64,000 nucleotides of DNA from JAJZAM01 sp027391075 (GTDB lineage: Bacteria > Actinomycetota > Acidimicrobiia > Acidimicrobiales > Palsa-688), in the NCBI GenBank assembly GCA_027391075.1, contig DAHYHI010000055.1, positions 1-64,000 on the forward strand, written 5' to 3'. Made by a program: the position numbers and the translations under genes. Positions within the stretch are counted from its first letter, which is position 1. Each line of letters begins with the position of its first letter. The notes beneath the pieces were generated by a model, which was given only the letters and a program-made list of their open reading frames with translations, was not told the origin of the DNA and searched no databases. Of this stretch, positions 50,859 through 60,318 are shown one piece after another.

Positions 50859-52571
50859 TCAGCGTCTCCACACAGCAGACTCCCAAGGTCTAAGCGTGAT
50901 CGAGGGGCCTGCGATGGGCGCTCCGGCCATGTTCGCCAGCACCAACTTTGCGTGCCGCCAGTCGTCTTCGATGGCCAGAGTGGCTGTCTGGGTCGCAGTT
51001 GAGAAGTTCGCGGCTACGAGCAACTCTCCATCTACGCTGCGGCGGGTGAAGCACCACAGATTCGGGTGGTCCCCGGCGAGGAGATTGAAGTCGCCATCAG
51101 TTACGACGGGATCGCTGTGGCGGAGATGGATCAGCCGTATGTAGTGCGACAAGATCGACTCGGGGTCGTCCAACTGGGCGGTCACGTTGAAGCGTTCGTA
51201 GTCGGGGTTGGCCATGATCCAAGGTTGCGCGGTGCTGAAACCCCCGTAGGCGCTTGCGTCCCACTGCATCGGCGTACGACCCTGGTCGCGGCTGCGTTCG
51301 AACATGGCAGCTTCGAGACTGTCCATGTCCGTCACGCTTTCGAGGAGGCGCTGCTTGTGGAAGTTGAGGACCTCGATGTCGCGAAAGTCGTCCATGGACG
51401 AGAAGGGCGCGTTAGCCATGCCTATTTCCTCGCCCTGGTAGACAAAAGGAGTCCCCTTGTGCAAGTGGAGAACCGTGGCGAGCGTCTTCGCCGACGCCAC
51501 CCGGTGCTCGCCGTCGTCCCCGAAGCGGGAGAGGGAGCGGGGCTGATCGTGATTTCCCAGGTAGAGAGAGTTCCATACTCGACCACCGCTGCCCTCCTGC
51601 CACTTTGCCATCACGGCCTTGAGATGCGGGAGATCCAAGGGGATGGGATCGTAGCGGTGGGTCGCGAAGTCAACCATCACATGTTCGAACGCGAAAACCA
51701 TGTCCAACTCGTCGCGTGTCGGCTCGCAGAAAAGCGCCGCCTGTTCGACGGTCACCTTGGGTGTCTCGCCGACTGTAAGGACGTGGTGGGAGCGGCCGGC
51801 GAACACCTCTCGGTGCATCTCCTGGAGGAACTCGTGGTTGCGCGGCCCGCACAGGAAGTGCGGGTCGCCGAGCCCGTAGGCGGACCCCGGGACCGGTTCC
51901 ACGTCGGGGAAATCCTGGTTCTTGCTCAGCATGTTGATCACGTCCATGCGGAACCCATCGACACCGCGGTCAAGCCACCATCTCATCATGGAGTAGACCG
52001 CATTGCGAACGTCGGGGTTCTCCCAGTTGAGGTCGGGCTGTTTCGCCGAGAAGATATGCAGGTAGTACTGCTCGGTGTGGGGGTCCCAGGCCCAAGCCGA
52101 ACCGGAGAACCGCGACGCCCAGTTGCTCGGCTCGGAGCCTGGTTCTCCGGGGACGCCGCCAGGGCGGGGATCCCGCCAGATGTACCAGTCCCGTTTCGGA
52201 TTATCTCGCGATGAACACGACTCGACAAACCAAGGGTGCTCGTCGGACGTGTGGTTGACCACCAAGTCCATCATCAAAGCTATGTCGCGCCGGTGTAGCT
52301 CGGCTATCAGTTCGTCCAGGTCGTCAAGGGTCCCGAAGAGCGGGTCCACGTCGTAGTAGTCGCTGATGTCGTAGCCGTTGTCGTCCATCGGCGAGCGGTA
52401 GATGGGCGACAACCACACGAAATCCACTCCCAGGCGCTCCAGGTGATCCACGTGGGAGAGGACCCCTCGAATGTCGCCCACCCCGTCGCCGTTGGAGTCG
52501 GCGAAGCTCCTCGGGTAGATCTGGTAGCCCACGAAACTGTGCCAGTCCCCGCTGCGACGCCGCTTAGACAA
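50859..52571 (-). CDS. GH13 alpha-glucosidase (oligo-1,6-glucosidase-like)
   Basis: 570 residues with all GH13 sites: VGYQIYPRSFADSNGDGVGDIRG, LMMDLVVNHTSDEHPWF, GVDGFRMDVINMLSKNQDFPDVE (nucleophile Asp), VLTVGETP (acid Glu) and YLGNHDQPRSLSRFGDD. The YDISDYYDVDPLFGTLDDLDELI region matches the oligo-1,6-glucosidase/trehalulose/sucrase group. It is a second GH13 after 41179-42900. Cytosolic; substrate not determinable. Confidence 0.92.
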   Translation of the reverse strand: MSKRRRSGDWHSFVGYQIYPRSFADSNGDGVGDIRGVLSHVDHLERLGVDFVWLSPIYRSPMDDNGYDISDYYDVDPLFGTLDDLDELIAELHRRDIALMMDLVVNHTSDEHPWFVESCSSRDNPKRDWYIWRDPRPGGVPGEPGSEPSNWASRFSGSAWAWDPHTEQYYLHIFSAKQPDLNWENPDVRNAVYSMMRWWLDRGVDGFRMDVINMLSKNQDFPDVEPVPGSAYGLGDPHFLCGPRNHEFLQEMHREVFAGRSHHVLTVGETPKVTVEQAALFCEPTRDELDMVFAFEHVMVDFATHRYDPIPLDLPHLKAVMAKWQEGSGGRVWNSLYLGNHDQPRSLSRFGDDGEHRVASAKTLATVLHLHKGTPFVYQGEEIGMANAPFSSMDDFRDIEVLNFHKQRLLESVTDMDSLEAAMFERSRDQGRTPMQWDASAYGGFSTAQPWIMANPDYERFNVTAQLDDPESILSHYIRLIHLRHSDPVVTDGDFNLLAGDHPNLWCFTRRSVDGELLVAANFSTATQTATLAIEDDWRHAKLVLANMAGAPIAGPSITLRPWESAVWRR

Positions 52572-52651
52572 TGTTATGGTTCCCCTCGCTGATTTTTGGT
52601 GAGACCCCGCGGCCTTAGCCTATGGCTATCGGCCCGATGCGGTAGCTCACG

Positions 52652-54100
52652 TTAGCCAACCGCCTCGGTGCCCGACAGGAACCTGACCGCGTCGCCCGCA
52701 TCCCAGCCCTCCGGATGGGTAAGGAGCATCTCGGCCGGCCCTGAGAGGTCAGCGCCCAAGGTGACGGCGGGAGGCTCCGAGTAGCCGCCGCGCCGAGTCT
52801 GACCCAAGCCGATGTTGGACATCAGCCCGTTGCACAGGCACAGCCTGCCGGCAGTGGCCGCCTCGGAACCACCCTTGTGCAAGAACGATGCTGTCCTCTC
52901 CGCCGGGCATCGGTAGCTAACTGTACCTTTAGGTGTTACATACGGCGTCCTGAGGTATCCCAGATCGCAGGAGCGCTCCCGTGCGAGGCGGACATCGGGG
53001 TCCGACATGGTCCCTTCCAGGTCGGCGAGCTTAAAGGGGAAACCCGTCGGCGAAGCGTTCGGGTCGCTTCTCACGGCGAGCTCCCCGCGTGCAAGTCGGG
53101 CTAGCATCTCCCGGCGAAGTCGGGGTTCGATCCCGGATTCGTCGCAGAGTGCGAACAGCGTCCCAGTCTGGATACCGCGAGCCCCGCAGCGCCTTGCCCG
53201 CGACAGGCTGTCGCTGTGGGACTGCCCACCGGCGAGCCAGAAGGGCAGTCCCAGCCCGGCGAGCTTTCCCATGTCCGCTCGGTCGCGGGGGCCGTAGATC
53301 GGCTCCCCCCGGTCGTCGAGCCGTAGCTGACCTCTAGGTGGTGCGTTGTGTCCGCCCGCTTCGGGAGACTCGACCACGAAACCGTCGGGGCGGGTCGCGG
53401 GGTCCCTGGCCAGGAACGTTGCCAGGGTATCTGAGGAAACGATCGCCAGGAACCTCGGGGCGTCCATCTCGTCGAGGGCTTTCCCGATCAGCGACGCTGG
53501 GTCGAAGACGAGCCGATGCTGTTCCCGGCCGGCTCCTTCTACATCCACGGGCAACTCGAAGCGCTCGTGGCGGGCGAACGCTTTAAGCATTTCGGGGAAC
53601 TTCGCTGGTATGCCCGCCCCGACGAGAACAGCGTCGACACCGGCCAGCATCGCCCCGAAGAGTGCTGGCGGATTGGAGAGCTGCACCTTCTCCAAGAAGT
53701 TGATCCCCACAGCCCCTCCGCCTTGGGCTGCGCGCTTGGCGAGATAAACCTCAGTGAAAGCCGACAGGACCGAGACCCATTGACGTTGCGGGCTCGGCGA
53801 GAAGGATGGGCGCGCCAGGAGCCTGTAAGGGGACCCCGCAGTGCGGCCCCGGGGATTCCAGTAGCGGTCCAAGACGTACCGTGAAATCTCGGGTACGGGG
53901 AAGGCGTCCAAAGCTTCGCGTATATGGCTCCCTGGGTCCCCGTCCTGGAGCTTTCTCGCCACGATCGTGTCCAGAGCCACTCCCGACACGACCCCCATCG
54001 CCCCAGCCCTGGCTACGGCACCCGCTAAGCGCCAACCCGAGACACCTATGCCCATGCCTCCCTGGATTATCTCCGGGATCTCCACTCGTACAGTAACCAT
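52652..54100 (-). CDS. Nitronate monooxygenase-family flavoprotein
   Basis: About 482 residues. EIIQGGMGIGVSGWRLAGAVARAGAMGVVSG is the FMN-binding start of 2-nitropropane dioxygenase/nitronate monooxygenases; further SPEAGGHNAPPRG, LPFWLAGGQSHSDSL and GIQTGTLFALCDESG fit the FMN site. A long C-terminal extension (350-480) with several cysteines (CDLGYLRTP, CLCNGLMSNIGLG) is not in the simplest members. The ATG at 54100 is chosen; TTG 54106 is an alternative. A palindrome overlaps the promoter. The natural substrate is unknown. Confidence 0.82.
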   Translation of the reverse strand: MVTVRVEIPEIIQGGMGIGVSGWRLAGAVARAGAMGVVSGVALDTIVARKLQDGDPGSHIREALDAFPVPEISRYVLDRYWNPRGRTAGSPYRLLARPSFSPSPQRQWVSVLSAFTEVYLAKRAAQGGGAVGINFLEKVQLSNPPALFGAMLAGVDAVLVGAGIPAKFPEMLKAFARHERFELPVDVEGAGREQHRLVFDPASLIGKALDEMDAPRFLAIVSSDTLATFLARDPATRPDGFVVESPEAGGHNAPPRGQLRLDDRGEPIYGPRDRADMGKLAGLGLPFWLAGGQSHSDSLSRARRCGARGIQTGTLFALCDESGIEPRLRREMLARLARGELAVRSDPNASPTGFPFKLADLEGTMSDPDVRLARERSCDLGYLRTPYVTPKGTVSYRCPAERTASFLHKGGSEAATAGRLCLCNGLMSNIGLGQTRRGGYSEPPAVTLGADLSGPAEMLLTHPEGWDAGDAVRFLSGTEAVG

Positions 54101-54106
54101 TACCAA

Positions 54107-54128
54107 ATCACACTACATTATGTGTGAT
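54107..54128. promoter_or_regulatory. Palindromic site upstream of the nitronate monooxygenase gene
   Basis: ATCACAC (54107-54113) and GTGTGAT (54122-54128) are perfect inverted repeats separated by 8 bases, immediately before the start of 52652-54100. It resembles operators of dimeric TetR- or GntR-type repressors. No regulator gene adjoins it. Confidence 0.5.
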
Positions 54129-54202
54129 ACTGAATGTACCGCAGCGCTGGAGGTGCTGGGCGTTCTATCGGTACTTAATCCCACCCGAATCCGCCGAGGC
54201 GC

Positions 54203-55234
54203 CTAGTCTTCCGAAGCGTCCAAGTGGTCTAGGTGGGTCTTCCTGGTGGCTTCATCGAGGAAGGATGCCTGCAGCGAGTTGCGGGCGAGTGTCCGCAGCG
54301 CTCGGGAGTCGAGGCCGACTCCTTCGGCGAGGGCGGCGAAGTTGTCCTCTACGTAACCACCAAAGTAGGCGGGGTCGTCGGAGTTGACCGTGACGGCGAG
54401 GCCGGCTTCGAGCATCGCCGCGACCGGGTGCTCCTCGATCGTCTCTACTACCTTGAGGCGGACGTTGGACAGTGGGCACACGGTGAGGGGTACCTGTTCG
54501 CCGGCGAGGCGCGCTACAAGGTTGCGGTCTTCGAGAGAGCGCACGCCGTGGTCGATGCGTTCCACGCGAAGAACGTCCAGGGCCTCCCACACATAGCTTG
54601 GAGGCCCCTCCTCCCCGGCGTGGGCGACGCAGTGAAGGCCTTGCGCTCGGGCCCTCGAGAAGACGTCAGCGAACAGTGCCGGTGGGTACCCCACCTCCGC
54701 CGAGTCCAGCCCGACGCCGATGATCGCGTCACGGTGGCGGAGCAGTTGGTCGAGAGTGTCCATCGCCGCATCTGGACCTTGGTCTCGTAGGAAGCAGGCG
54801 ATCAGGCCGGCGGACATGCCGTAGCGACTTCGTGCGGCGCTTACAGCAGAGGTCAGGCCGTTGACGACGGCCTCCAGAGGGACGCTCCTTGAGGTGTGGG
54901 CTTGAGGGTCGAAAAAGATCTCGGCATGGCGGACGCCGTCTTTCGATGCACGAGCGAGATAGGCGTCAGCCAGGTCGAAGAAGTCCTCTTCTGTGCGCAG
55001 GACGGCCATGCACGAGTAGTACAGGTCGAGGAAAGAGCCCAGGTTCGAGAACGAGTACCTGGCCCGCAGATCCTCGACTCCCGCGAAAGGTAGGCGGACC
55101 CCGTTGCGGGCTCCGAGGCGGAACACCATGTCCGCTTCCAGCGTCCCTTCGATGTGGACGTGAAGCTCGGCCTTGGGCAATGCGACGCGGTCCGGCTGGG
55201 CCGGTCTGTCCGCGGGGTGTGTCGGGTCACGCAT
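54203..55234 (-). CDS. Adenine deaminase (ADE type, adenosine deaminase superfamily)
   Basis: 343 residues. Zinc ligands and catalysis: H-V-H (KAELHVHIEGTLE), VAHAGEEGPP (His and Glu), RIDHGVRSLEDR, and NSDDPAYFGGY (Asp). ASKDGVRHAEIFFDPQAHTSRSVPLE is the pattern I associate with adenine deaminases rather than adenosine deaminases. It hydrolyses adenine to hypoxanthine (or adenosine to inosine) in purine salvage. Adenosine remains possible. Stands between the monooxygenase and glycosyltransferase genes. Confidence 0.82.
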   Translation of the reverse strand: MRDPTHPADRPAQPDRVALPKAELHVHIEGTLEADMVFRLGARNGVRLPFAGVEDLRARYSFSNLGSFLDLYYSCMAVLRTEEDFFDLADAYLARASKDGVRHAEIFFDPQAHTSRSVPLEAVVNGLTSAVSAARSRYGMSAGLIACFLRDQGPDAAMDTLDQLLRHRDAIIGVGLDSAEVGYPPALFADVFSRARAQGLHCVAHAGEEGPPSYVWEALDVLRVERIDHGVRSLEDRNLVARLAGEQVPLTVCPLSNVRLKVVETIEEHPVAAMLEAGLAVTVNSDDPAYFGGYVEDNFAALAEGVGLDSRALRTLARNSLQASFLDEATRKTHLDHLDASED

Positions 55235-55243
55235 CGGCTGAGG

Positions 55244-56014
55244 CTATCTCGCCGGACGGTCGAAACGTCCGGGTGGTGGGCGGAACCTCATCGCCACTAC
55301 GGCGCTCAAGCCTTCCGAGACTATCCTCCCGTGCATCTTCGACGCCCCGTGGACACGTTCTTTGAATCTGAACGGCACTTCCACGATGCGAGCTCCTCTG
55401 CGGTGGGCGGCGTAGGTGGTGTGGATCTGGAACGCGTAGCCCGATAGGCTCCCACCTACAGGCGATATCGAGGCCAAAAGGTCAGCACTCCAAGCCTTGA
55501 AGCCCCCCGTCAAGTCCCGGTAGGGAAGCCCGAGAACCAGGCGGGCGTAGGTATTGCCGGCCACCGAGAGAGCTTTGCGGTGCCACGCCCAGTCGGGATC
55601 CGTGCTGCCACCTGGTATGTAGCGGGCCCCCAGGGCGAGGTCAGCTCCGCCAGCCAGAGCGCTAAGCAGCGCCGGCACGACAGCCACCGGATGTGACCCG
55701 TCGGCGTCCATCTGCACCACGGCCTGGTAGCCGCGTTCGAGGGCCCAGGCGAAACCTGCCCGGTAGGCAGGGGCAAGTCCCTCGGGACGAGGTCTCACCA
55801 ACACGTTGATCATCCCCGGACGGTAACCCTCGGCCAGCTTTACCACCCGATCGGCGGTGCCGTCGGGGCTCGAGTCGTCGACGACGACCACGTCCACGCT
55901 CGGCCGGTCCGACTCGTCCAGCCTGACGGCCTCGTCGATCTCGGCGAGGCCCGATATCAAAGCATCGACATTGTCGACTTCGTTGTATGTAGGAACTACG
56001 ACTACTGCTCGCAC
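55244..56014 (-). CDS. Polyprenol-phosphate mannosyltransferase-like GT2 glycosyltransferase
   Basis: 256 residues. GT2 fold: VVVVPTYNEVDNVDALISGL, DVVVVDDSSPDGT, QMDADGSHPVAVVPALL (metal site DAD), PYRDLTGGFKAWSADLL (DPM1-like) and RFKERVHGASKMHGRIV. It resembles polyprenol monophosphomannose synthases (Ppm1 catalytic domain), which make the sugar donors used by membrane GT-C enzymes. GTG 56014 has GGGAG 6 bases before it; the longer frame to 56128 overlaps lysC. Confidence 0.85.
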   Translation of the reverse strand: MRAVVVVPTYNEVDNVDALISGLAEIDEAVRLDESDRPSVDVVVVDDSSPDGTADRVVKLAEGYRPGMINVLVRPRPEGLAPAYRAGFAWALERGYQAVVQMDADGSHPVAVVPALLSALAGGADLALGARYIPGGSTDPDWAWHRKALSVAGNTYARLVLGLPYRDLTGGFKAWSADLLASISPVGGSLSGYAFQIHTTYAAHRRGARIVEVPFRFKERVHGASKMHGRIVSEGLSAVVAMRFRPPPGRFDRPAR

Positions 56015-56111
56015 CAGCCGGCTCCCATTCGGTCGTGGAATGTCGATATGAACAGGACATGGTATTCCCCTCGGCCGAGCCCGTACCGTCAGCGCTGGTA
56101 GCCTGGAGGCC

Positions 56112-57341
56112 ATGTCCCTGGTGGTCATGAAGTTCGGAGGAACCTCGGTAGGAGACGCGGAACGGATGCGTTCCGTCGCTGACTACGTGGCGCGGACGGT
56201 CAAGCGCGGAAATCAGGTCGTGGTTGCGGTGTCAGCGATGGGCAAGGAGACCGATGAGCTCCTTCATCTAGCGTCGCAGGTGTCCTCCACGCGTCCTGGC
56301 CGGGAAATGGACATGCTTATCACCGCCGGCGAGAGAAAGGCGATGGCACTTCTGTGCATGGCTCTCCATGACATCGGAGTCCCGAGTGACAGCTTCACGG
56401 GAAGTCAGGCGGGGATCGTGACCGATACCGAGCACACCAAGGCCAAGATCGTCGAGGTGAGGCCCGAGCGAATCCGGAAGGCTCTTGCCGACGGCAGAGT
56501 CGCTGTGGTCGGGGGAGCCCAGGGCGTGTCCACCGATAAGGAAGTCACCTTCCTCGGGCGCGGAGGGACCGACACGACTGCAGTCGCGTTGGCGCAGGCG
56601 TTAGGAGCTGACTCTTGCGAGATATACACCGACGTCTCCGGGGTCTTCACGGCTGATCCCCGCGTGGTTCCTGAGGCGCGACGCCTCAAGCGGTTGAGCT
56701 TCGACGAGATGCTCGAAATGTGCGCGGCGGGTTGTCCCAAGCCAGCCATGCGCTCGGTCGAGTTCGCGCGCAATCACGGGGTGCGCTTACACGTTCGTTC
56801 GGCTTTCACATGGGAACCGGGTACCTGGATCGAGGAGGAGACACCTGACATGGAGCAGGCCATAGTTTCGGCCGTAACGTCTGACAGTTCTGAGGCCAAG
56901 GTGACCGTGGCCGGCGTGCCGGACCACCCCGGAGTTGCCGCCCGACTGTTCCGGGCGCTGGCGGAACGTTCCATCAACGTCGACATGATCGAACAGAACG
57001 TGTCACTAGCTGGGACAACAGACATATCTTTCACCGTTCCGCGTGAGGATCTCGACACTGCCTGTGCAACAGCTGAGGAGCTTCAAGACGAGATCGAGGC
57101 GCGCCAGGTCATCGCCGACAAGGCGATCGCTACGGTCTCCATAATCGGAGCGGGGATGAAGACCCATCCTGGGATATCGGCGACGATGTTCGAGACTCTC
57201 GCCGCTGAGGGCATCAATATCGAGATGATCTCCACGTCGTCGATCAGGCTTACATGCGTGGTGCGCTCCGAAGTAGTCGACCAGGCTGTGTCGGCCTTGC
57301 ACCGAGCGTTCGAGTTGGAAAGCGAGAGGACAGCATGCTGA
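56112..57341 (+). CDS. lysC: Aspartate kinase (alpha subunit)
   Basis: 409 residues. Kinase domain: VMKFGGTSVGDAERMRSVADYV, FLGRGGTDTTAVALAQALGADSCEIYTDVSGVFTADPR; two C-terminal ACT domains (from about residue 260 and 340) for lysine/threonine feedback. It phosphorylates aspartate, the first step for Lys, Met, Thr and diaminopimelate. An internal in-frame start at 56850 probably makes a beta subunit. It overlaps asd by 7 bases. Confidence 0.95.
   Translation: MSLVVMKFGGTSVGDAERMRSVADYVARTVKRGNQVVVAVSAMGKETDELLHLASQVSSTRPGREMDMLITAGERKAMALLCMALHDIGVPSDSFTGSQAGIVTDTEHTKAKIVEVRPERIRKALADGRVAVVGGAQGVSTDKEVTFLGRGGTDTTAVALAQALGADSCEIYTDVSGVFTADPRVVPEARRLKRLSFDEMLEMCAAGCPKPAMRSVEFARNHGVRLHVRSAFTWEPGTWIEEETPDMEQAIVSAVTSDSSEAKVTVAGVPDHPGVAARLFRALAERSINVDMIEQNVSLAGTTDISFTVPREDLDTACATAEELQDEIEARQVIADKAIATVSIIGAGMKTHPGISATMFETLAAEGINIEMISTSSIRLTCVVRSEVVDQAVSALHRAFELESERTAC
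56850..57341 (+). CDS. lysC: Aspartate kinase beta subunit from internal in-frame start
   Basis: The ATG at 56850 (MEQAIVSAVTSDSSEAKV..) is preceded by GAGGAGGAG 9 bases upstream. It is placed like the beta-subunit start of Corynebacterium and Bacillus lysC, where the beta product (163 residues here) consists of the regulatory ACT region and assembles with the alpha chain. Inference from the ribosome site and known homologues. Confidence 0.6.
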   Translation: MEQAIVSAVTSDSSEAKVTVAGVPDHPGVAARLFRALAERSINVDMIEQNVSLAGTTDISFTVPREDLDTACATAEELQDEIEARQVIADKAIATVSIIGAGMKTHPGISATMFETLAAEGINIEMISTSSIRLTCVVRSEVVDQAVSALHRAFELESERTAC

Positions 57342-58357
57342 CAGTCGGGATCTACGGGGCGACCGGCCAGGTCGGGGCGGTGATGCGCGAGATCGTCGCT
57401 TCGAGATCACTACCGGTTGAGCGTCTGAGGCTGTTTGCGAGCTCAAGGTCAGCCGGCCGTGTCCTAGATGGCACCGTCGTCGAGGACGTCGCCACTGCCG
57501 ACCACGGTGGTGTGGACATAGCTCTATTCTCGATGGGCGCGTCGGCGTCTAAGCTCTACGCGCCAGCCGTCGCCGCTGAGGGCGCCGTGGTGGTAGACAA
57601 CTCGAGCGCGTGGCGGATGGATCCTGACTGCCCGCTCGTCGTCCCCGAGGTCAACGCTTCCGAATTGGGTCACATCCCCAAGGGGATCGTGGCCAACCCG
57701 AACTGCACGACGATGGTCTGCATGCCAGCGCTCGCACCCCTGCACGCAGAGGCCGGTTTGGAGCGCGTTATAGCCGCAACCTACCAGGCGACATCAGGGG
57801 CGGGCCTAGCCGGAACGGCAGAGCTCGACGAGCAGGTCCGGGCCGTGGTTGACAAGCAGACCGAGCTGGCATTCGATGGGCGCTCTCTCCAATTCCCCGC
57901 CCACAAGGTGTTCCCGGCCCCGATCGCTTTCAACGTCGTGCCCTATGCAGGCAGCTTCGAGGGCGACGAGACGACAGAAGAGCTCAAGTTCAGGAACGAG
58001 AGCCGGAAGATCCTTGCCATACCCGGCTTGGCGGTCAGCGTCACCTGCGTGAGGGTACCTGTCTTCACCGGGCATTCCCTGGCGCTGAACCTGACCTTCT
58101 CCCGTCCTCTAAGCCCTGAGCGGGCCAGGAAGCTGCTCGAAGGGGCTCCGGGAGTGGAACTGGTCGACGTCCCAACAGCTTTGGCGAGCGCCGGGGGTGA
58201 CACCAGTCTTGTCGGCCGGATCCGTGCTGACTACAGCGACCCCAGCGGAAGAGGCCTGGCAATGTTCGTCTCGGGAGACAATCTGCGAAAAGGCGCGGCG
58301 CTTAACGCCGTGCAAATCGCCGAGGAGCTCCTCTCCCGAGGTGTCGTATCTCCCTGA
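57335..58357 (+). CDS. asd: Aspartate-semialdehyde dehydrogenase
   Basis: 340 residues: VGIYGATGQVGAVMREI (NADP site), VVVDNSSAWRMDPDCPLVVPEVN, IVANPNCTTMVCMPALAPLH with catalytic Cys in PNCTT, FPAPIAFNVVPYAG and GHSLALNLTFSRPLSPE (active-site His/substrate binding). Reduces aspartyl phosphate to the semialdehyde. The ATG at 57335 overlaps lysC by 7 bases; the upstream extension to 57254 is within lysC. Confidence 0.96.
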   Translation: MLTVGIYGATGQVGAVMREIVASRSLPVERLRLFASSRSAGRVLDGTVVEDVATADHGGVDIALFSMGASASKLYAPAVAAEGAVVVDNSSAWRMDPDCPLVVPEVNASELGHIPKGIVANPNCTTMVCMPALAPLHAEAGLERVIAATYQATSGAGLAGTAELDEQVRAVVDKQTELAFDGRSLQFPAHKVFPAPIAFNVVPYAGSFEGDETTEELKFRNESRKILAIPGLAVSVTCVRVPVFTGHSLALNLTFSRPLSPERARKLLEGAPGVELVDVPTALASAGGDTSLVGRIRADYSDPSGRGLAMFVSGDNLRKGAALNAVQIAEELLSRGVVSP

Positions 58358-58489
58358 AACCCTAAAGTACCACCAGGGCACGGTCTTCTACGACCCGGGG
58401 ATGACACGGTAAATCAACCTTCAGCCCGATGTGTATCACGGCCCGAAAAGCCGACAATGAGATCATCGACCACAAACATCGAGGTGACG

Positions 58490-59482
58490 ATGATCGAGAT
58501 TTCACATCTGACTAAGCGCTACGGGACCACGATAGCCGTTGACGACCTCTCGTTCCGGGTGGTACCCGGGAAGGTGACCGGCTTCCTTGGTCCAAACGGC
58601 GCTGGTAAGACCACGACTATGAGAGCCGTGCTCGGCCTCGACCTTCCAACGAGCGGAACGGTAACGATCGACGGTCGCCGCTACCGGGATCTGCCAGTCC
58701 CGTTGCGCGAGGTCGGAGCGCTACTCGACGCCAAAGCCCTTCACGGGGGCAGAAGCGCCACGAAGCACCTGCAAGCTCTGGCTCTGAGCAACGGCATACC
58801 GCTTAGCCGAGTAGGAGAAGTGCTTCAGATGGTAGGCCTCCAAGGCGTAGCACGCCGTCGCACAGGAGGCTTCTCCCTCGGGATGAGCCAGCGGCTCGGC
58901 GTTGCGGCGGCCCTCCTCGGCGACCCGGCGATCGTCATGTTCGACGAACCGGTCAACGGCCTGGACCCCGAGGGGATCCTCTGGATTCGCCAGTTGATGA
59001 GAGACCTGGCATCTGAGGGTCGGACAGTGCTGGTGTCGAGTCACCTGATGAGCGAGATGGCGCTGACCGCCGATCACCTGATCGTCATAGGACGGGGCCG
59101 CCTGATAGCGGACACATCTATTTCGGACTTCATAGAGTCAGGGTCCGTAAGCCAAACGCTCGTGAAAAGCCGCGACGACGAACTTCTCGCCTCTCGTCTC
59201 ACCCAGGCGGGATTGTCGGTACGGCCCGGCGACGCCGGTGGCATCGTCTGCTCCGGGCCGGGCGTCGAGCGCATAGGCGACATAGCCCTAGAGGCTCGTG
59301 TCGCACTCGACGAGCTGACACCGATCAGAGCCTCCCTCGAGGAGGCATTCATGGAACTGACCCGCGACAGCGTCGATTACATAGCCACAACGCCGAGCGG
59401 AGCACACAGCTCGCAGTCTGCGGCGACCTCAGGAGGGTCCCTCGGCCAACTAAACAACCTTTCAGAGGAGGCCTACCGATGA
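58490..59482 (+). CDS. ABC transporter ATP-binding protein
   Basis: 330 residues. Walker A GPNGAGKTTT, signature FSLGMSQRLGVAAALLGDP, Walker B VMFDEPVNGLDPEG, and the H-loop SSHLMSEM. It is of the drug/lipid exporter (CcmA/DrrA-like) type. The ATG at 58490 has GAGGTGAC before it; an earlier ATG at 58457 adds 11 residues. It overlaps the permease start by 4 bases, forming the first gene of a four-gene unit. Confidence 0.93.
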   Translation: MIEISHLTKRYGTTIAVDDLSFRVVPGKVTGFLGPNGAGKTTTMRAVLGLDLPTSGTVTIDGRRYRDLPVPLREVGALLDAKALHGGRSATKHLQALALSNGIPLSRVGEVLQMVGLQGVARRRTGGFSLGMSQRLGVAAALLGDPAIVMFDEPVNGLDPEGILWIRQLMRDLASEGRTVLVSSHLMSEMALTADHLIVIGRGRLIADTSISDFIESGSVSQTLVKSRDDELLASRLTQAGLSVRPGDAGGIVCSGPGVERIGDIALEARVALDELTPIRASLEEAFMELTRDSVDYIATTPSGAHSSQSAATSGGSLGQLNNLSEEAYR

Positions 59483-60318
59483 CCACAGCTATTGCCACAT
59501 CCACAAGCCCCACCAATAAAGGTGGTGCATCCGGTTCTCGCCGGCCGGCCGGCTTTGCCGACGTTGCTCGCTCGGAGTGGGTAAAGCTGACGAGCGTGCG
59601 TTCCACCTGGATCACCTTGGCCGTGACGGTGCTGCTCGGAGTCGGGGTAGGGACGCTGATCTCCGGGCTGGCGGCGTCACGGTACTCGACTGATCGCCAA
59701 CTGCACCAGAGTTGGGATCCGACTTCGGTCAGTTTCAGGGCCCTCGTCATAGCCCAACTGGCCGTCGCCGTGCTGGGCACCCTGGTGATCACCTCAGAGT
59801 ACGGCACCGGGCTGATCCGGATCTCCCTGGCCGCAGTGCCGTCCAGACGGCGCTTCTTGGCTGCGAAGGCCGCCGTGTTCACGGCCGTGGCACTCGTAGT
59901 GGGTGAGGTAACCGCTTTTGCCGCGTTCTTGCTCGGCCAGGCGGCTATCGGGACTTCCGCTCCTCACGCGACTCTCGGCCAGCCCGGTGTGCTGCGCGCC
60001 GTGATAGGAGCCGGCTTGTACCTGGCGGCCATCGGCCTGCTAGCGGTCGGGATAGGAACATTGCTGCGCAACACCGCCGCCGGCATCTCGGCGATGGTGG
60101 CTCTCCTGTTCGTGCTGCCGGGACTGGTACAGGCGCTGCCGTCATCGTGGGCGAATGCCATCACCGAGTGGTGGCCAACACAGGCGGGAAGCCAGGTCTA
60201 CGCACTGCAGGGCGGAGCCCATACGCTTAGCGCGTGGGCCGGGTTCGCCGTTCTGATCGCTTTCAGCGCAGTCGTGTTCGGGTTCGCCCAGTGGATGCTC
60301 GTGCGCCGCGACGCGTGA
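59479..60318 (+). CDS. ABC transporter permease
   Basis: 279 residues with a cytosolic start and six membrane helices: VARSEWVKLTSVRSTWITLAVTVLLGVGVGTLISG, RALVIAQLAVAVLGTLVITSEYGTGLIRISLAAVPSRRRFLAAKAAVFTAVALVV, and others. It resembles the ABC-2 type permease of lantibiotic or antibiotic exporters. It overlaps both the ATPase and the kinase by 4 bases. Confidence 0.88.
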   Translation: MTTAIATSTSPTNKGGASGSRRPAGFADVARSEWVKLTSVRSTWITLAVTVLLGVGVGTLISGLAASRYSTDRQLHQSWDPTSVSFRALVIAQLAVAVLGTLVITSEYGTGLIRISLAAVPSRRRFLAAKAAVFTAVALVVGEVTAFAAFLLGQAAIGTSAPHATLGQPGVLRAVIGAGLYLAAIGLLAVGIGTLLRNTAAGISAMVALLFVLPGLVQALPSSWANAITEWWPTQAGSQVYALQGGAHTLSAWAGFAVLIAFSAVVFGFAQWMLVRRDA

